Positions 36,396-46,855 of a DNA stretch of 64,000 bases are shown piece by piece. The stretch is from NCBI RefSeq assembly GCF_017873335.1, contig NZ_JAGGKB010000001.1:62001-126000 (forward strand), read 5' to 3'. The translations under genes were made by a program, and so were the position numbers. The DNA is from Thermococcus stetteri. Its GTDB lineage: Archaea > Methanobacteriota_B > Thermococci > Thermococcales > Thermococcaceae. The stretch's first letter is position 1. The number at the start of each line of letters is the position of its first letter. The notes beneath the pieces were generated by a model. That model saw nothing but the letters and a program-made list of their open reading frames with translations, made no database searches and had not been told where the DNA came from.

Positions 36396-37545
36396 GCGCA
36401 AAATCCACAGGGAGAGGCCCAAGGAGAAGTTCTCCTACGACCCCAGGAAAGTCCTGAAGATGCTCGACGAGCACGCGAGGAGGATCCTTGAGGACATCAA
36501 AGCCGGCAAAAACCCCCACTTCGACATTCCGATGCGCGGGCTGAGCAACGTTTACTTCGATGAGGAGACGAGGCTCATCAGAATGGGCGACAAGCTCTCA
36601 AGGCGCTACTTCCTCAACGTGGCCCACGCCAGGAAGTTCATGCAGACCCTGCTCATAATGGCCTACGTTAAGAGGCTCGTGAGCGAGGGCAAGCACGCGA
36701 GCCTCCGTGAAGCCTACTACGCCAACAAGCACACGATACCCGGGACGAGGGAAAACACCTTCGAGGACCAGAGCGAGAGCGACCCGATAATCGAAGACCT
36801 TGAGAGGATGTTCGGCGTTTTGAGGGAGGAGATGCACATAACCGCCGACAGGCGCGGTTACATCTACGGCGACATCGTCATCCGTGATGGGGAAGACGAG
36901 TTCAACGCGAGCAAGCTGGGAAGCGGTGGCTGGGCCGTTCCAGGAACGGTGGAGCACATACAGTTCCCGGAGATCAACGTTGACTACGCCCTTGTAGTCG
37001 AGACAGCGGCTATGGCCGACCGTCTCATCGAGGAAAAGTTCCCGAAGAGGGAGAACGCCCTCATCATCGCCACTCAGGGACAGGCCTCGCGTGGGGTTAG
37101 GCGTTTAATACACAGGCTCCACTACGAGGAAGGTCTACCCATAATCGTCTTCACCGATGGAGATCCATACGGTTGGTACATCTACTCGACCATAAAGCAG
37201 GGTTCGATAAACCTCGCATACCTCAGCGACAAGCTGGCAACTCCGGAGTCGAAGTTCGTGGGCATGACGATGGACGACATCAAGAAGTACGGCCTTGAGA
37301 ACGTCACCGAGAAGCTCAAGGGCATCCCGCCGAACAAGAAGGGCGGCCCAACGGGAGACTACAAGAGAATCTTAGAGGAGATGAACTACCCGTGGTTCCA
37401 GAACAAGGAGTGGCAGAGACAGCTCCAGCTCGCCCTCAAGTGGGGAGTGAGGATTGAACAGCAGGCCTTAGCCAACAAGTCCCTCGAGTTCGTCGCGAAG
37501 GAGTATCTCCCGGAAAAGATAAACAACGGTGATCTCCTGCCATGA
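36388..37545 (+). CDS. top6A: DNA topoisomerase VI subunit A
   Basis: A 385-residue Spo11-like subunit that cuts DNA. The catalytic Tyr lies in R-E-A-Y-Y-A-N-K-H near residue 110; the Toprim acids are in V-V-E-T-A-A and D-G-D-P-Y-G-W. Length normal, no intein. Coupled to top6B upstream and to DUF530 downstream by a 4-base ATGA overlap. Confidence 0.97.
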   Translation: MPKRKIHRERPKEKFSYDPRKVLKMLDEHARRILEDIKAGKNPHFDIPMRGLSNVYFDEETRLIRMGDKLSRRYFLNVAHARKFMQTLLIMAYVKRLVSEGKHASLREAYYANKHTIPGTRENTFEDQSESDPIIEDLERMFGVLREEMHITADRRGYIYGDIVIRDGEDEFNASKLGSGGWAVPGTVEHIQFPEINVDYALVVETAAMADRLIEEKFPKRENALIIATQGQASRGVRRLIHRLHYEEGLPIIVFTDGDPYGWYIYSTIKQGSINLAYLSDKLATPESKFVGMTMDDIKKYGLENVTEKLKGIPPNKKGGPTGDYKRILEEMNYPWFQNKEWQRQLQLALKWGVRIEQQALANKSLEFVAKEYLPEKINNGDLLP

Positions 37546-38786
37546 CGACGACGGAAGAACTGGTCGCCCAGGTCAACAAGATACTTGACGACATTGGCAT
37601 AGACCTGGGCGAGCTCTTCCAGGACTTCGACCCCGTCAGGTTAGCCCTAACTCTAAACCGCAACCTTTCCCTCCTCGAGGAGTTTGAGGAGGAGCTTGAG
37701 CGCAGGGTGGGTGAAGGCGGCCCCTCGGTTCCAATCAGGGACAGGAAGAACCGCGACCCGCACCTCCAGTGGCTCTACAGGAAGAGACACTACAGAACGC
37801 TGGCCCTGGAAAGGCTCCGCTCGGCAATAACAGCCCACAAAATCGCTTTAGCAATTCTCGACGCCAACTACACCTTTAAAAAAGGCGGCAGTGAGATTCG
37901 AGCGACCGATGTAAAGGACGAAAAGGTGAAGATCATCAGAAAGCCCTACAGCATCGGGAGAGTTGAGATACTGCCCCACCTAGCGTACTCTGGAGACGTC
38001 CTTAAGCTCCTCGCCAGGGAGAGCCTCTCCGTTAGGGATGCATTCAAGGAGATCAAGAGCAGGTTAAGGGAGCAGGGAATGGTTAAAACCAGGAGCATAA
38101 GGCTCGAGGTCGAGTACTTCGAGAACAACCGCCTAAAGAAGGCCCACGTCAGCCTTCCCGCCGATGCAGACATCGAGGCTGAACTGAGGAAGCAGTTCGG
38201 AAGGCGCTTCCGCTGGAGGGTCCTCAGCCTCGTGAAGACGAGGGGCGTCCTCATAAACAACCATTACACCGTGGACAACTTGGCCCTGGCCTATGCCTCG
38301 TTTAATCCCGAGAAGGGGCCTGAGCTGCTCGGACTCGACATATTCCGCTACTACTTCCTCACCTCTCCGGCCGACAGGGAAACTCTGGGGGTCTTTCCGG
38401 GGATAAAGGGCTGTTTGGACTGCCACTACTCAATCCTCGACCTGCCCTTTAGATGGGATCCGAACTTCAAAACGGGTCAGGGAAGCTTCTATGTCATAAG
38501 GAAGTGTGAGATGGAGGAACAGCTCGTCGGCAGGAAGAAGGACCTCAGCGGAGTTCCCAACTACCTCCTCGGCGGCGTCCTCCTCTACGGGATAAGCCAC
38601 TACGACGAGAAGAAGGTTGCGGAGATACTGGGAATCCCAGAGGACGAGCTTCTCGAAGCAATGAGGAAGTTCGTGATATCCGGCCTGTCCAGCGTGCTCT
38701 TCACCAAGGAAGAGGCGAAGAAGTTCGAGAAATTCATGCCGAAGAGCGACAAGGCGAAGCAGTTCCTCGCCCTCCTCCAGGGGTGA
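37542..38786 (+). CDS. DUF530 family protein
   Basis: A 414-residue archaeal protein of the DUF530 group. Helical N terminus, a central basic domain, and a motif with C-L-D-C-H-Y near residue 289 that could bind metal with a later Cys (R-K-C-E-M-E). Function unknown. Its ATG overlaps the top6A stop, so it is translated with topoisomerase VI and may act with it. Confidence 0.75.
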   Translation: MTTTEELVAQVNKILDDIGIDLGELFQDFDPVRLALTLNRNLSLLEEFEEELERRVGEGGPSVPIRDRKNRDPHLQWLYRKRHYRTLALERLRSAITAHKIALAILDANYTFKKGGSEIRATDVKDEKVKIIRKPYSIGRVEILPHLAYSGDVLKLLARESLSVRDAFKEIKSRLREQGMVKTRSIRLEVEYFENNRLKKAHVSLPADADIEAELRKQFGRRFRWRVLSLVKTRGVLINNHYTVDNLALAYASFNPEKGPELLGLDIFRYYFLTSPADRETLGVFPGIKGCLDCHYSILDLPFRWDPNFKTGQGSFYVIRKCEMEEQLVGRKKDLSGVPNYLLGGVLLYGISHYDEKKVAEILGIPEDELLEAMRKFVISGLSSVLFTKEEAKKFEKFMPKSDKAKQFLALLQG

Positions 38787-38790
38787 TGGG

Positions 38791-39210
38791 ATGAAGGTGA
38801 GAGTCAAGGCAAAGACCTACCCAGATCTGCTCCGAAAGCTGGAGGAGGCCCTCGACGAGGAGGTTACGGAGGTCTACGTCAACCTGAGACCGACCAAAGA
38901 GGTAGTCGTTAAAATCCTAGAGCACTCACCAAACGTCAGGAAGATCACATGCCCTCCCAGCCTTTACCCAAAGGTGTCCCAAAAAGTCATCATGGCCCTG
39001 AACCAGCTTGGGGTGGAGCTTTTACCCGAAAGCTACCCGAGGGGCAGGCCAAAGAAGTACGACGAGAAGACGGTAAAGCAGGTCGTTGAGATGGCCCGAA
39101 AGGGTATGCCAATGAAAGAGATCAGCAGAAAGCTTGGCATACCACTCAGAACCGTGTATTACCTTGCAAATCTATACTCTTCGTCCCACACTTCTTTTCG
39201 AGGGGAGTGA
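38791..39210 (+). CDS. DUF1699-like protein with C-terminal helix-turn-helix
   Basis: A 139-residue protein. The first ~80 residues match my memory of DUF1699; residues ~85-130 hold R-G-R-P-K-K-Y followed by a resolvase-like helix-turn-helix (M-K-E-I-S-R-K-L-G-I-P-L-R-T-V-Y-Y). The R-G-R-P piece is an AT-hook-like DNA contact. It lies 4 bases after DUF530 and overlaps mcrB by 4 bases, so it might regulate the McrBC genes. Confidence 0.65.
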   Translation: MKVRVKAKTYPDLLRKLEEALDEEVTEVYVNLRPTKEVVVKILEHSPNVRKITCPPSLYPKVSQKVIMALNQLGVELLPESYPRGRPKKYDEKTVKQVVEMARKGMPMKEISRKLGIPLRTVYYLANLYSSSHTSFRGE

Positions 39211-41369
39211 GTTTCTACACCATAAAATTATATAGGGGTTATCCCATAATATCCCGGTGGTTTCCTGTGGGCAGATTTGAGATTTCCAAAAATGCTCTGG
39301 AAAAAATAGCTGAGAGCCTCAGGGAGGAATACGAGGGAAGCAACGTCGATTACGTTATCGAGGACATGAAAATTTCGGAAAACGGTGAATACCTCTCGGT
39401 ACTGATAAGGGACGACTACGACTCCCGGTTTCTCCACATCTTTGACACGAAGGGAAATCCACTCCCGGGATGGAAGAGCGGAGTTGGGATTCCCTGCCAG
39501 GAAGATGTTGTTATTTTTCCCAGCGTTGAAAACGTGGCAGTCTTTATGAAGTGCGGAACCGGGGAAATAACACTCTACCCATTTCAGAACGAAAGTCCAA
39601 AGGAGAACGCCCTTAGAATAACTTTCTCAAGGCTCCCAATATACGTGAGTCTGACCAACACGGAGAGGGTAGTAATTTTCGGGGACATGAGGCTGGACTT
39701 CAACGCCCCAGCTGACCTGGAGGCCCTCTTCATACCGCGCCTTCAAGGAGGTTACGTGTTTTTCCATGCCATTTACGACACGGAAGGGGACGTGTATTTC
39801 CTCCATACCTTTAAGGAACCTGGAAAGAAGAACCCCGTGCTGAGGGTGGGGAGGATAAACTACCCACCTCACCCCTATTACTCCCCCCTTGAATTTTGGG
39901 ACGGAGTGGAGACGATCTCAGCTTATTCCCCAGCGCCACCAACAAAGGGGGCAATAGGCGACATTGTATTGAGGGATCAAGAACCAATCGGCGTTCTTGG
40001 GACGAAGCTTGGGAAGGAGCTGTACGTCCTCACCCCAAAGAAAGCCCGGATAATCCCGCTTCCAGGTGAGCTCGTGTTTACGAAATTCACCGAGAAGGGC
40101 CTCTTCCTGCTCATCGGCCAGTTCAGGGGCTATCTTTATGGGGGTTTCGTCACCTACGAAGACCTCCTCGAGAAGAACTCACTCAAGCTGGAAGACATTG
40201 AGGACAGAACGGTCTTCGGCAGGTACAATCCGGAAGCCGTTGATCCAAAGTTCTCTGGAATCTCAAGGGACGGGAACGTCCTCGTCCTAGGTAAATCATC
40301 GGGTAAACTAAGCGCCAGCGGCAGGTTCTACTACTACGTTCGCCCTGATTCAAACTATCTATACTCCTACGTGTCCACGGAGACTATCCCGGGGGAAGAG
40401 GAGGTTACCTACGATCAGTACACCCAGCTCGAAGAAGTGCTCAAAAGGTTTGGAGGGGTCATCCTTTACGGCCCGCCTGGAACCGGAAAGACAAAACTAG
40501 CCCTGGACCTCTCAAAGGGTGCCGACAGGGTTGAGGTCGTCACTTTCCATCAGTCATACAGTTATGAAGACTTCGTTGAGGGCTTCAGACCTGTCGAAAA
40601 GGACGGCAAGCTCCTCTACGTCGTTGAAGATGGAATACTGAAGAGGCTTGCAGTTGAGGCGATTTTCCACGGCCTCCATCCTAATTCTGGAGAAACTGAC
40701 TACGGGAAGAAAAAAGAGATCGTCCTCAACTACCTCCAAACTGGGAACGGAGCATTTAAACCGCGTGGGAAGTTCTACCTCATCATAGACGAGATAAACA
40801 GGGGGAACATATCTCGGATCCTTGGAGAAGTCATAACCCTCCTCGATCCGGATAAAAGGCTTGGGGCGGAGTACGAGACTAGGATAACCCTCCCATATTC
40901 AAGGGAGCCGTTCGCACTGCCGCCCAACCTCTATATAATCGGAACCATGAACTCAACTGACAGGAGCATTGCCTTCCTAGACATGGCCCTCAGGAGGCGC
41001 TTTGCGTTCCTTGAAATACTGCCCCGCCCAGAGGAGCTCGGTGATATCGAAGTCGGTGGTGTAAACCTCCAGCACCTCCTCTCAACTCTAAACAGGGTGA
41101 TCGAAGAGGAGCGCGGGAAGGACTACACGATAGGTCACGGCTACTTCAGGGAGGTCATAAAGGCGAAGCCGGAGGAGAGAGCAAAGGCCCTAAAGGACGT
41201 CTTCTACTACAAGATACTCCCACTGCTCCAGGAGTACTTCTACGGAAACTGGGAAACGATACGTCGCTCCCTGCCTGGATTCGGGTTCATAGATGAGAAG
41301 GGCAGAATAATCGAAATGGACGACGATGAGTTCATTGAAGCCCTGCGCAAGCTGGTGACCGAGAAATGA
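39207..41369 (+). CDS. mcrB: McrB-type AAA+ motor with unusual N-terminal domain
   Basis: A 720-residue protein. Residues ~415-690 are the McrB AAA+ domain: Walker A G-P-P-G-T-G-K-T near 422, Walker B D-E-I-N-R-G-N near 528, and the McrB signature G-T-M-N-S-T-D-R-S with A-L-R-R-R-F. McrB hydrolyses nucleotide to drive DNA translocation for the McrC nuclease. Residues 1-~400 show no known methyl-base-reading domain; they look all-beta with repeated turns (I-S-E-N-G-E-Y-L, I-S-R-D-G-N-V-L), as in a beta-propeller. The start is GTG 39207, overlapping DUF1699; AGGGG lies only 2 bases before it, so translation is probably coupled. mcrC overlaps by 4 bases. Confidence 0.9.
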   Translation: MSFYTIKLYRGYPIISRWFPVGRFEISKNALEKIAESLREEYEGSNVDYVIEDMKISENGEYLSVLIRDDYDSRFLHIFDTKGNPLPGWKSGVGIPCQEDVVIFPSVENVAVFMKCGTGEITLYPFQNESPKENALRITFSRLPIYVSLTNTERVVIFGDMRLDFNAPADLEALFIPRLQGGYVFFHAIYDTEGDVYFLHTFKEPGKKNPVLRVGRINYPPHPYYSPLEFWDGVETISAYSPAPPTKGAIGDIVLRDQEPIGVLGTKLGKELYVLTPKKARIIPLPGELVFTKFTEKGLFLLIGQFRGYLYGGFVTYEDLLEKNSLKLEDIEDRTVFGRYNPEAVDPKFSGISRDGNVLVLGKSSGKLSASGRFYYYVRPDSNYLYSYVSTETIPGEEEVTYDQYTQLEEVLKRFGGVILYGPPGTGKTKLALDLSKGADRVEVVTFHQSYSYEDFVEGFRPVEKDGKLLYVVEDGILKRLAVEAIFHGLHPNSGETDYGKKKEIVLNYLQTGNGAFKPRGKFYLIIDEINRGNISRILGEVITLLDPDKRLGAEYETRITLPYSREPFALPPNLYIIGTMNSTDRSIAFLDMALRRRFAFLEILPRPEELGDIEVGGVNLQHLLSTLNRVIEEERGKDYTIGHGYFREVIKAKPEERAKALKDVFYYKILPLLQEYFYGNWETIRRSLPGFGFIDEKGRIIEMDDDEFIEALRKLVTEK

Positions 41370-42799
41370 GGGACTTCAGGGTCGTGACCCTCTACGAGTT
41401 CGAGAACAGGCCCCTTTCCGAGTTGAAAGGCCTAGGGCTTCAAGCGACCGAGCGGGAGCTTATGAGGTTTACAGAAGCGGTGAACGCCCTCTACGGCGGC
41501 GACAGTCCCGTCTTTACCATCACCTATGACCCGAGGAGGGACGAGTACCACCTGAAGACCCATGGAAGCGTTGGGTTCGCCTACTACTTAAGCGGCGATG
41601 GGGTTGTGCTCGTGCAGGTACTTCCAAAACCCTTCAGGTACGACCGGGAAGACGGCCGCTCCCTACTCTTCTTTCTTCAGCTATTCAATATGTACTACCA
41701 AATGGGTCTCGAACCTAGCGAGATAAGGGAAATAGTGTCTGAATACGGCAGACAGAAGGCACTGGACGAAATTTTCAGGTACCTCTACGTCCTTATGCTA
41801 TCGCGAGCACTGTCCCGGGGGCTTTATTACGAATACGGGGATCTCGAAGAGAGCTCCCAGACGATTCGGGGCAAGATCCTAGTAAACGAACTCGCCCGGC
41901 GACCACCCTGGAAGGCAGATCTGCCGGTAAGGTACTCCCTTCTTCTCGAGGACAACCCTCTCAACAGGATTCTGAAGGGGGCCCTTGAAGTTGTCGTGAA
42001 GTCCGCCCGCCTCAGCGAGACGAGGAAAATTGGTGGGATTCTCCTCGACCTCTTTAGGGATGTTGATGATCCAAAACCCGGGGACTTTGAAAAGGTGTCC
42101 TTCAACCACCTGAACGAGAGGTTCAGAACTGTCTTCAGGCTGGCAAGGGTGATGTACTCCGGACTAGCCGCTGGAGGTTCGAGGAGGTTTCTCCCAGGGG
42201 TATTCATTAGGATGGACGAGCTTTTTGAGACGCTCGTTTACAGAACGCTGAGAACAGCCCTAGGGCCTGATGCGGAGGTCAGGTTCCAGGTGCAACTCCC
42301 CCACGTTATAAAGAACGCAAGTGAAATTGAGGCGAGGTTTGGGGCGCTCTTCATGATGGGCAACCCGCTCCCGGATATAGTCGTGAGCACCACTGAGGGA
42401 ACCTGCGTCGTTGAAGTTAAGTACAGAAACCTCTACGTGTATCACAGGGGTGAAAACAGAGCACATAGAAAACTCGTGAGAAAGAGTGACGAACTCTACC
42501 AAGCCTACACCTACTCCCGGCTAGTCAGCGAGTACTGGAGAGCCAGGAAGGTCCCTGTTCTCCTCGTGTACCCGAGGCTTGAAGGCACTTACAACCATTG
42601 GATACCAAACCTCTTCAGCGCGCGCATTGAGGACACCTTTGAGTTCTTTGACGGAACGAGGGTGGGAGTCTTTGGGTACGAGCTCTCGATGATAGGAAGC
42701 GAAATCCTGCTCAGGAGAAACTCCGTGGCAATCGATGAAGACACCGCCGAGAACCTAAGGTCATTCATCCTTGGACTCTGCTCATCGGGAGAGGTTTAA
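41366..42799 (+). CDS. mcrC: McrC-type nuclease subunit
   Basis: A 477-residue McrC. The N-terminal part is the McrB-binding region typical of the family; the C-terminal part is a PD-(D/E)XK nuclease with Asp337 in P-D-I-V-V and Glu350-x-Lys352 in V-E-V-K-Y-R. Catalytic residues are intact, so it should cut DNA when driven by McrB. Its ATG overlaps the mcrB stop by 4 bases. No methyltransferase gene accompanies the pair, as expected for a modification-dependent system. Confidence 0.9.
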   Translation: MRDFRVVTLYEFENRPLSELKGLGLQATERELMRFTEAVNALYGGDSPVFTITYDPRRDEYHLKTHGSVGFAYYLSGDGVVLVQVLPKPFRYDREDGRSLLFFLQLFNMYYQMGLEPSEIREIVSEYGRQKALDEIFRYLYVLMLSRALSRGLYYEYGDLEESSQTIRGKILVNELARRPPWKADLPVRYSLLLEDNPLNRILKGALEVVVKSARLSETRKIGGILLDLFRDVDDPKPGDFEKVSFNHLNERFRTVFRLARVMYSGLAAGGSRRFLPGVFIRMDELFETLVYRTLRTALGPDAEVRFQVQLPHVIKNASEIEARFGALFMMGNPLPDIVVSTTEGTCVVEVKYRNLYVYHRGENRAHRKLVRKSDELYQAYTYSRLVSEYWRARKVPVLLVYPRLEGTYNHWIPNLFSARIEDTFEFFDGTRVGVFGYELSMIGSEILLRRNSVAIDEDTAENLRSFILGLCSSGEV

Positions 42800-42833
42800 A
42801 AACCCGCCAGCCTTACTGCCCCTGGGTGAGAGA

Positions 42834-43637
42834 ATGTTCGTCGAGACACAGGAAGAAGTTCCCGAAATCAGAGAGCCGCTCCGGAGAGTCGGCATAACCA
42901 ACCTCAGAACAGTCGCCAAGATAAACTGGAAAGGGAGGGAGTACACCTTCCTTCCTCTTATAGAGGTAACCATCGATGTTCCACCGGAGAAGAAGGGCAT
43001 ACACATGAGCAGGCTCGTCGAGAGCATAACGGAAGCGATGAGCGAAGCGGTTGAAGAGGAAGTGGCAAAAGTCCACAGCTCCCTTGAGGAGCTTGGAAAG
43101 AGCGTCATAGAGAGGCTCGAAGGGAAGCACCCGCACAAGATGGCGGAGGTCTGGATCAAGACCCACCTCATCATCCCGAGGACAACTCCGGCCAGCAAGA
43201 AGACCAGCTACGAGCCCTACGACGTCGAGGTCGGCGTCATAAAAAACGAGGACGGCTCATTCGAGAAGGTTCTCAGAGTGAGGGTGATAGGGAACACGGC
43301 CTGTCCTCATGCCATGGCAAACAACAACGGCAAGACACACATCCAGAGGGCCATTGGCGAGCTAGAGATAAGGGCGCCCTTTGAGGAGGAAATCCCGCTC
43401 GAGGATATGATAAACGTCGTCGAAAGCTCCTTCAGCCACCCGACCTACACGCTCCTGAAGACGGTGGACGAGAACGCCGTAGTTCAGGGAATGTACAGAA
43501 ACCCGAAGTTCGTCGAGGACGTTGCCAGGGAAATATTCGCAAAGGCGAAGGAGAAATTCAAAGGCAGAATCCACGTGAGGGTCATCAGCAACGAGAGCAT
43601 CCACAAGCACGACGTCATAGCGGAGACGTGGAGCTGA
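42834..43637 (+). CDS. mptA: GTP cyclohydrolase MptA
   Basis: A 267-residue GTP cyclohydrolase of the FolE2/MptA family, first step of the archaeal pterin (methanopterin-like/tetrahydropterin) route. The metal site block [13 protein letters not shown] is clear. Start ATG 42834 after GGTGAGAGA; a TATA-like TTTAAAAA at ~42798 lies in the short gap, so it may have its own promoter although it follows mcrC by 34 bases. Confidence 0.9.
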   Translation: MFVETQEEVPEIREPLRRVGITNLRTVAKINWKGREYTFLPLIEVTIDVPPEKKGIHMSRLVESITEAMSEAVEEEVAKVHSSLEELGKSVIERLEGKHPHKMAEVWIKTHLIIPRTTPASKKTSYEPYDVEVGVIKNEDGSFEKVLRVRVIGNTACPHAMANNNGKTHIQRAIGELEIRAPFEEEIPLEDMINVVESSFSHPTYTLLKTVDENAVVQGMYRNPKFVEDVAREIFAKAKEKFKGRIHVRVISNESIHKHDVIAETWS

Positions 43638-43688
43638 ACTCCTCTTTTCTCTTCATTTCAGGCCAAAAATGTAATAAGAAGAGATAAC

Positions 43689-44123
43689 TCACTCCTTCTT
43701 CCTCATGACCTTGGCTATCTTGTAGGTCTTGCCGTTGCACTCGACCTCTCCGGTTATCTCGATTATCTTCACGCTGTCCCCGTCAAAGAGTCCCTCCGGT
43801 TTGAAAAGATCCCTTTTGTCAAGCTCGGGACAGTCCTCGAGCTTCAGCGTTATCACTGACCCTACTACCGCCAGCCTCGGCTCTATCGCCACCTCTATGC
43901 TCGGCTCGACTACCTCCACTACCCTGACCTTTCCCTCGTGCAACGGACAGGAGTGGGAAGGCATGCTCCTTACCCTGAGAATCTTATAGCGCCTTCCCGG
44001 CTCAAGGTTGCCGACACAGACACCCGCGAGCTTGCAGGTCTTGCAGGGCTCGGCCGGACCATAGAATATGAACTCAACCCCCGGTTTTGCGAGCTTTTCT
44101 CCAACTAACGTGATTATGGCCAC
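43689..44123 (-). CDS. UPF0179 family protein
   Basis: A 144-residue protein of UPF0179. Four Cys form a likely metal site: C-K-T-C near residue 29, C-V-G, and S-H-S-C-P-L. Start is the GTG at 44123 (first residues A-I-I-T-L-V) because GGAGGTG precedes it by the right distance; the longer frame is discarded. It follows G1P dehydrogenase closely. Function unknown. Confidence 0.8.
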   Translation of the reverse strand: MAIITLVGEKLAKPGVEFIFYGPAEPCKTCKLAGVCVGNLEPGRRYKILRVRSMPSHSCPLHEGKVRVVEVVEPSIEVAIEPRLAVVGSVITLKLEDCPELDKRDLFKPEGLFDGDSVKIIEITGEVECNGKTYKIAKVMRKKE

Positions 44124-44146
44124 TTTCAACACCTCCTGATGGATGA

Positions 44147-45202
44147 TCATATAACTCCAGTGATTTTAGCGGCCTTTTCAGCCGCTTCCCGAGTCAGCCC
44201 ATCCTTTCCGAGGATGGTGTAGCGCTCGGGCCGTATGGTGTGGGCTATCGTCAAGGCCTCGATTATAATTTCCGGGTCGATTCCAAGTTCGTATGCGTTA
44301 GTAGGTGCGCCGACCCTCTTTAAGGTTTCCCTAACGCGCTCCCACTTCATCCCGTGGAGGTAGGCCATGATAATCGTCCCGACGCCTGTCTGCTCACCGT
44401 GGAGAGCAGGCTTCTCTAGGAGCATGTCGAGGGCGTGGCTGAAGAGGTGCTCAGCGCCGCTGGCAGGCCTGGAGGAGCCAGCTATGCTCATGGCCACACC
44501 CGTGGAGATGAGTGCCTTTATGACCTTCCTGACAGACTCCTCGTTTCCGAGGCGGATTATGTCGGCGTTCCTCATCACCATCTTGGCGCTCATGAGCGAG
44601 AGGGAAGCCGCGTACTCGCTGTAGTATTCCCCCTTTATCCTGTGGGCAAGCTGCCAGTCCCTTACGGCGGTAAGGTTGCTTATCGTGTCGCCAACACCAG
44701 CCGCTAAGTAGCGGTAGGGAGCTGTCTTGATGATTTTGACATCGGCTATTACCGCCACGGGCGGGACGGCTTTAATTGAGGTTTTTGAGCCGAGGTCCCT
44801 TATGGAGGCGTTAGCACTGGCTATGCCGTCGTGAGAAGCGGTTGTTGGAAAGCTTATGAAGGGAACGCCCGTTTTGAAGGAAGAGAGCTTAGCAACGTCT
44901 ATTATGCTCCCGCCGCCAACGGCTATAACCCAGCCGATGCCTTCGTCCTTAATCTTTTCAATTGTCTTCTCGACTTCTTCCATCGTTGCGCCTTTTCTGA
45001 TGGTTAAGGAGCTCACCTCATATGCGGATTTTATCGCTTCCTCAACGTCCTTACCCGCGATTTCTCTGGTTTTTGGGCCGTAGATTACGAGGGCTTTTCC
45101 AGTAAGGCCTATCCTCCTAGCAACACTAACGACTTCTCCCGTGAGGTTCTCGCCCAGAAGTACTTCCCTCGGGAGCTGCATGAGATGAATCCTTCTCTCC
45201 AT
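44147..45202 (-). CDS. egsA: Glycerol-1-phosphate dehydrogenase
   Basis: A 351-residue enzyme reducing dihydroxyacetone phosphate to sn-glycerol-1-phosphate, the backbone of archaeal lipids. NAD site V-G-G-G-S-I-I-D near residue 95; zinc ligands Asp in S-H-D-G-I-A region, His in S-G-A-E-H-L-F-S-H, and His in L-H-G-E-Q. Normal length. Followed by UPF0179, divergent from DUF63. Supplies the GGGP synthase encoded at 18212-18970. Confidence 0.95.
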   Translation of the reverse strand: MERRIHLMQLPREVLLGENLTGEVVSVARRIGLTGKALVIYGPKTREIAGKDVEEAIKSAYEVSSLTIRKGATMEEVEKTIEKIKDEGIGWVIAVGGGSIIDVAKLSSFKTGVPFISFPTTASHDGIASANASIRDLGSKTSIKAVPPVAVIADVKIIKTAPYRYLAAGVGDTISNLTAVRDWQLAHRIKGEYYSEYAASLSLMSAKMVMRNADIIRLGNEESVRKVIKALISTGVAMSIAGSSRPASGAEHLFSHALDMLLEKPALHGEQTGVGTIIMAYLHGMKWERVRETLKRVGAPTNAYELGIDPEIIIEALTIAHTIRPERYTILGKDGLTREAAEKAAKITGVI

Positions 45203-45270
45203 TTTTATCGCCGAAAAACTATTGGTGGGAAAAGCTTTAAGGCTATCGGAAGACTTCCTACGGTGGTCGA

Positions 45271-46080
45271 ATGGGAGTTGGGGAGTTTTTTTACAGGTAT
45301 TTTGTGGAGCCCATAAAATACAACCAGGGCTACAACCCAGTTAATACCCTTGTCTATGCGATAATCCTTGGGATAATGGTTCTCATCCTCTACAAGATGC
45401 TGAAGAGAATGAGGATAAAGATAGACGACCGCTTTTTCCTCGCGCTGATACCCTACATAGTCCTCGGCCCTCTGATGAGGGCCATAACCGATGAAGGCCT
45501 CCTTCCAAGAACGTATCTAACGGTCAGCCCCGGCGGCTACTTTGTTATAGCGGGCTTTGCGATAGCTTCCCTCTTTGCAGTATGGAGACACCTGGGCCCG
45601 GATGAGAGACTTTACCCAATATACCAGGACTTCGGCTGGGTGCTCGTCGGCGGGCTGGTTTTCATTGTCATTATCAACTGGGGGAAGCTCTCAGTCAAGT
45701 GGGAGTACTTCAAGTACTTTATCCCGAGCTTAGTGATCTCCGAGGCCTTCATCTGGGCGCTGACGAAGAAGTTCAAGCTGATAGCCGATAACAGCGTCCT
45801 CTTCTACACCCATTTCTACGATGCGACCACGACCTTCGTCGGGATCCAGTTCTTTGGATTCTGGGAGCAGCACGTACTTGCTAGGAAGCTCATAGACTTA
45901 ACGGGAACTCCAGCTGTAATGTACCTTGAGAAACTCCTGGTCTTAATTCCGGTCGTTTACATACTTGACAGGATGATGGAGGGTGAAGACCCCGAACTGA
46001 TGAACTTCGTCAAGCTTGCGATATTCATTCTCGGCTTCGGCCCCGGGACGAGGAACCTGCTCATAGCCTTGCTGGGGTGA
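45271..46080 (+). CDS. DUF63 family membrane protein
   Basis: A 269-residue membrane protein with about seven helices, matching archaeal DUF63. Conserved H-F-Y-D-A-T-T-T and the E-Q-H block lie in the second half. Function unknown. ATG 45271; the next gene starts 4 bases after its stop, forming a three-gene operon ending with the rhomboid gene. Confidence 0.8.
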   Translation: MGVGEFFYRYFVEPIKYNQGYNPVNTLVYAIILGIMVLILYKMLKRMRIKIDDRFFLALIPYIVLGPLMRAITDEGLLPRTYLTVSPGGYFVIAGFAIASLFAVWRHLGPDERLYPIYQDFGWVLVGGLVFIVIINWGKLSVKWEYFKYFIPSLVISEAFIWALTKKFKLIADNSVLFYTHFYDATTTFVGIQFFGFWEQHVLARKLIDLTGTPAVMYLEKLLVLIPVVYILDRMMEGEDPELMNFVKLAIFILGFGPGTRNLLIALLG

Positions 46081-46084
46081 TATT

Positions 46085-46855
46085 ATGGAGTTCAACTGGA
46101 GTGAGGTAGCACTTGGAACCGCTAAGGAGCTTAAGGAGAAGATAATCCCGCTCTTCGGGACGAAAAAGGCAGGCGAGAACGTCGGGACGAACGTGAGCGG
46201 AGACGTTACAAAGTACGTGGACAAGGTCGCCGAAGACATCATACTAAAAAGGCTCGTCCCTCTGGGAGTGAACGTGGTCAGCGAAGAGGTTGGAGCGATT
46301 GACAACGGGAGCGACTACACAGTCGTGGTTGACCCCCTCGACGGCTCCTACAACTTCTCCGTTGGGATACCAATCTTCGCCTTCAGCATGGGAGTTTTCA
46401 AAGGGAAGAAGCCAGTTTACGGTGCAATCTACGAGTTCCTGACAAAGAACTTCTACGAGGCGAAGCCCGGGGAGGGAGCATACCTCAACGGGGGCAGGAT
46501 AAGGGTGAACGAGCCTGAACCTGGAAAGGAAGCCCTGAGCTTCTACACACGCGGAAGGTGCCTCGGCCTCGTCAGGAAGGTGAAGAGAGTCCGCGTGCTC
46601 GGGGCCATCGCGGTGGAGCTTGCCTACGTTGCGAGGGGCTCCCTCGATGGGGTCTTCGACATAAGGAACTACGTTAGGCCGACTGACGTCGCCGCCGGCG
46701 TCCTCCTCGTGAGGGAAGCGGGCGGAATAGTGACCGATGAGAGGGGAAGGGAGTTCGAGGTAAAGCTTAGCGCGACTGAAAAGACCAACGTAATAGCCGT
46801 CGCGAACGAGAGGCTCCTGAAGACGATTCTGGAGGTGATCGAGAGTGGGCCTTGA
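46085..46855 (+). CDS. Inositol-1-monophosphatase / class IV fructose bisphosphatase
   Basis: A 256-residue Mg2+-dependent phosphatase. Metal residues are in S-E-E-V-G, D-P-L-D-G-S near residue 83, and the late R-P-T-D-V-A-A-G. Archaeal members often act on both inositol monophosphate and fructose-1,6-bisphosphate, so the true substrate cannot be settled. It overlaps the rhomboid gene by 11 bases. Confidence 0.9.
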   Translation: MEFNWSEVALGTAKELKEKIIPLFGTKKAGENVGTNVSGDVTKYVDKVAEDIILKRLVPLGVNVVSEEVGAIDNGSDYTVVVDPLDGSYNFSVGIPIFAFSMGVFKGKKPVYGAIYEFLTKNFYEAKPGEGAYLNGGRIRVNEPEPGKEALSFYTRGRCLGLVRKVKRVRVLGAIAVELAYVARGSLDGVFDIRNYVRPTDVAAGVLLVREAGGIVTDERGREFEVKLSATEKTNVIAVANERLLKTILEVIESGP

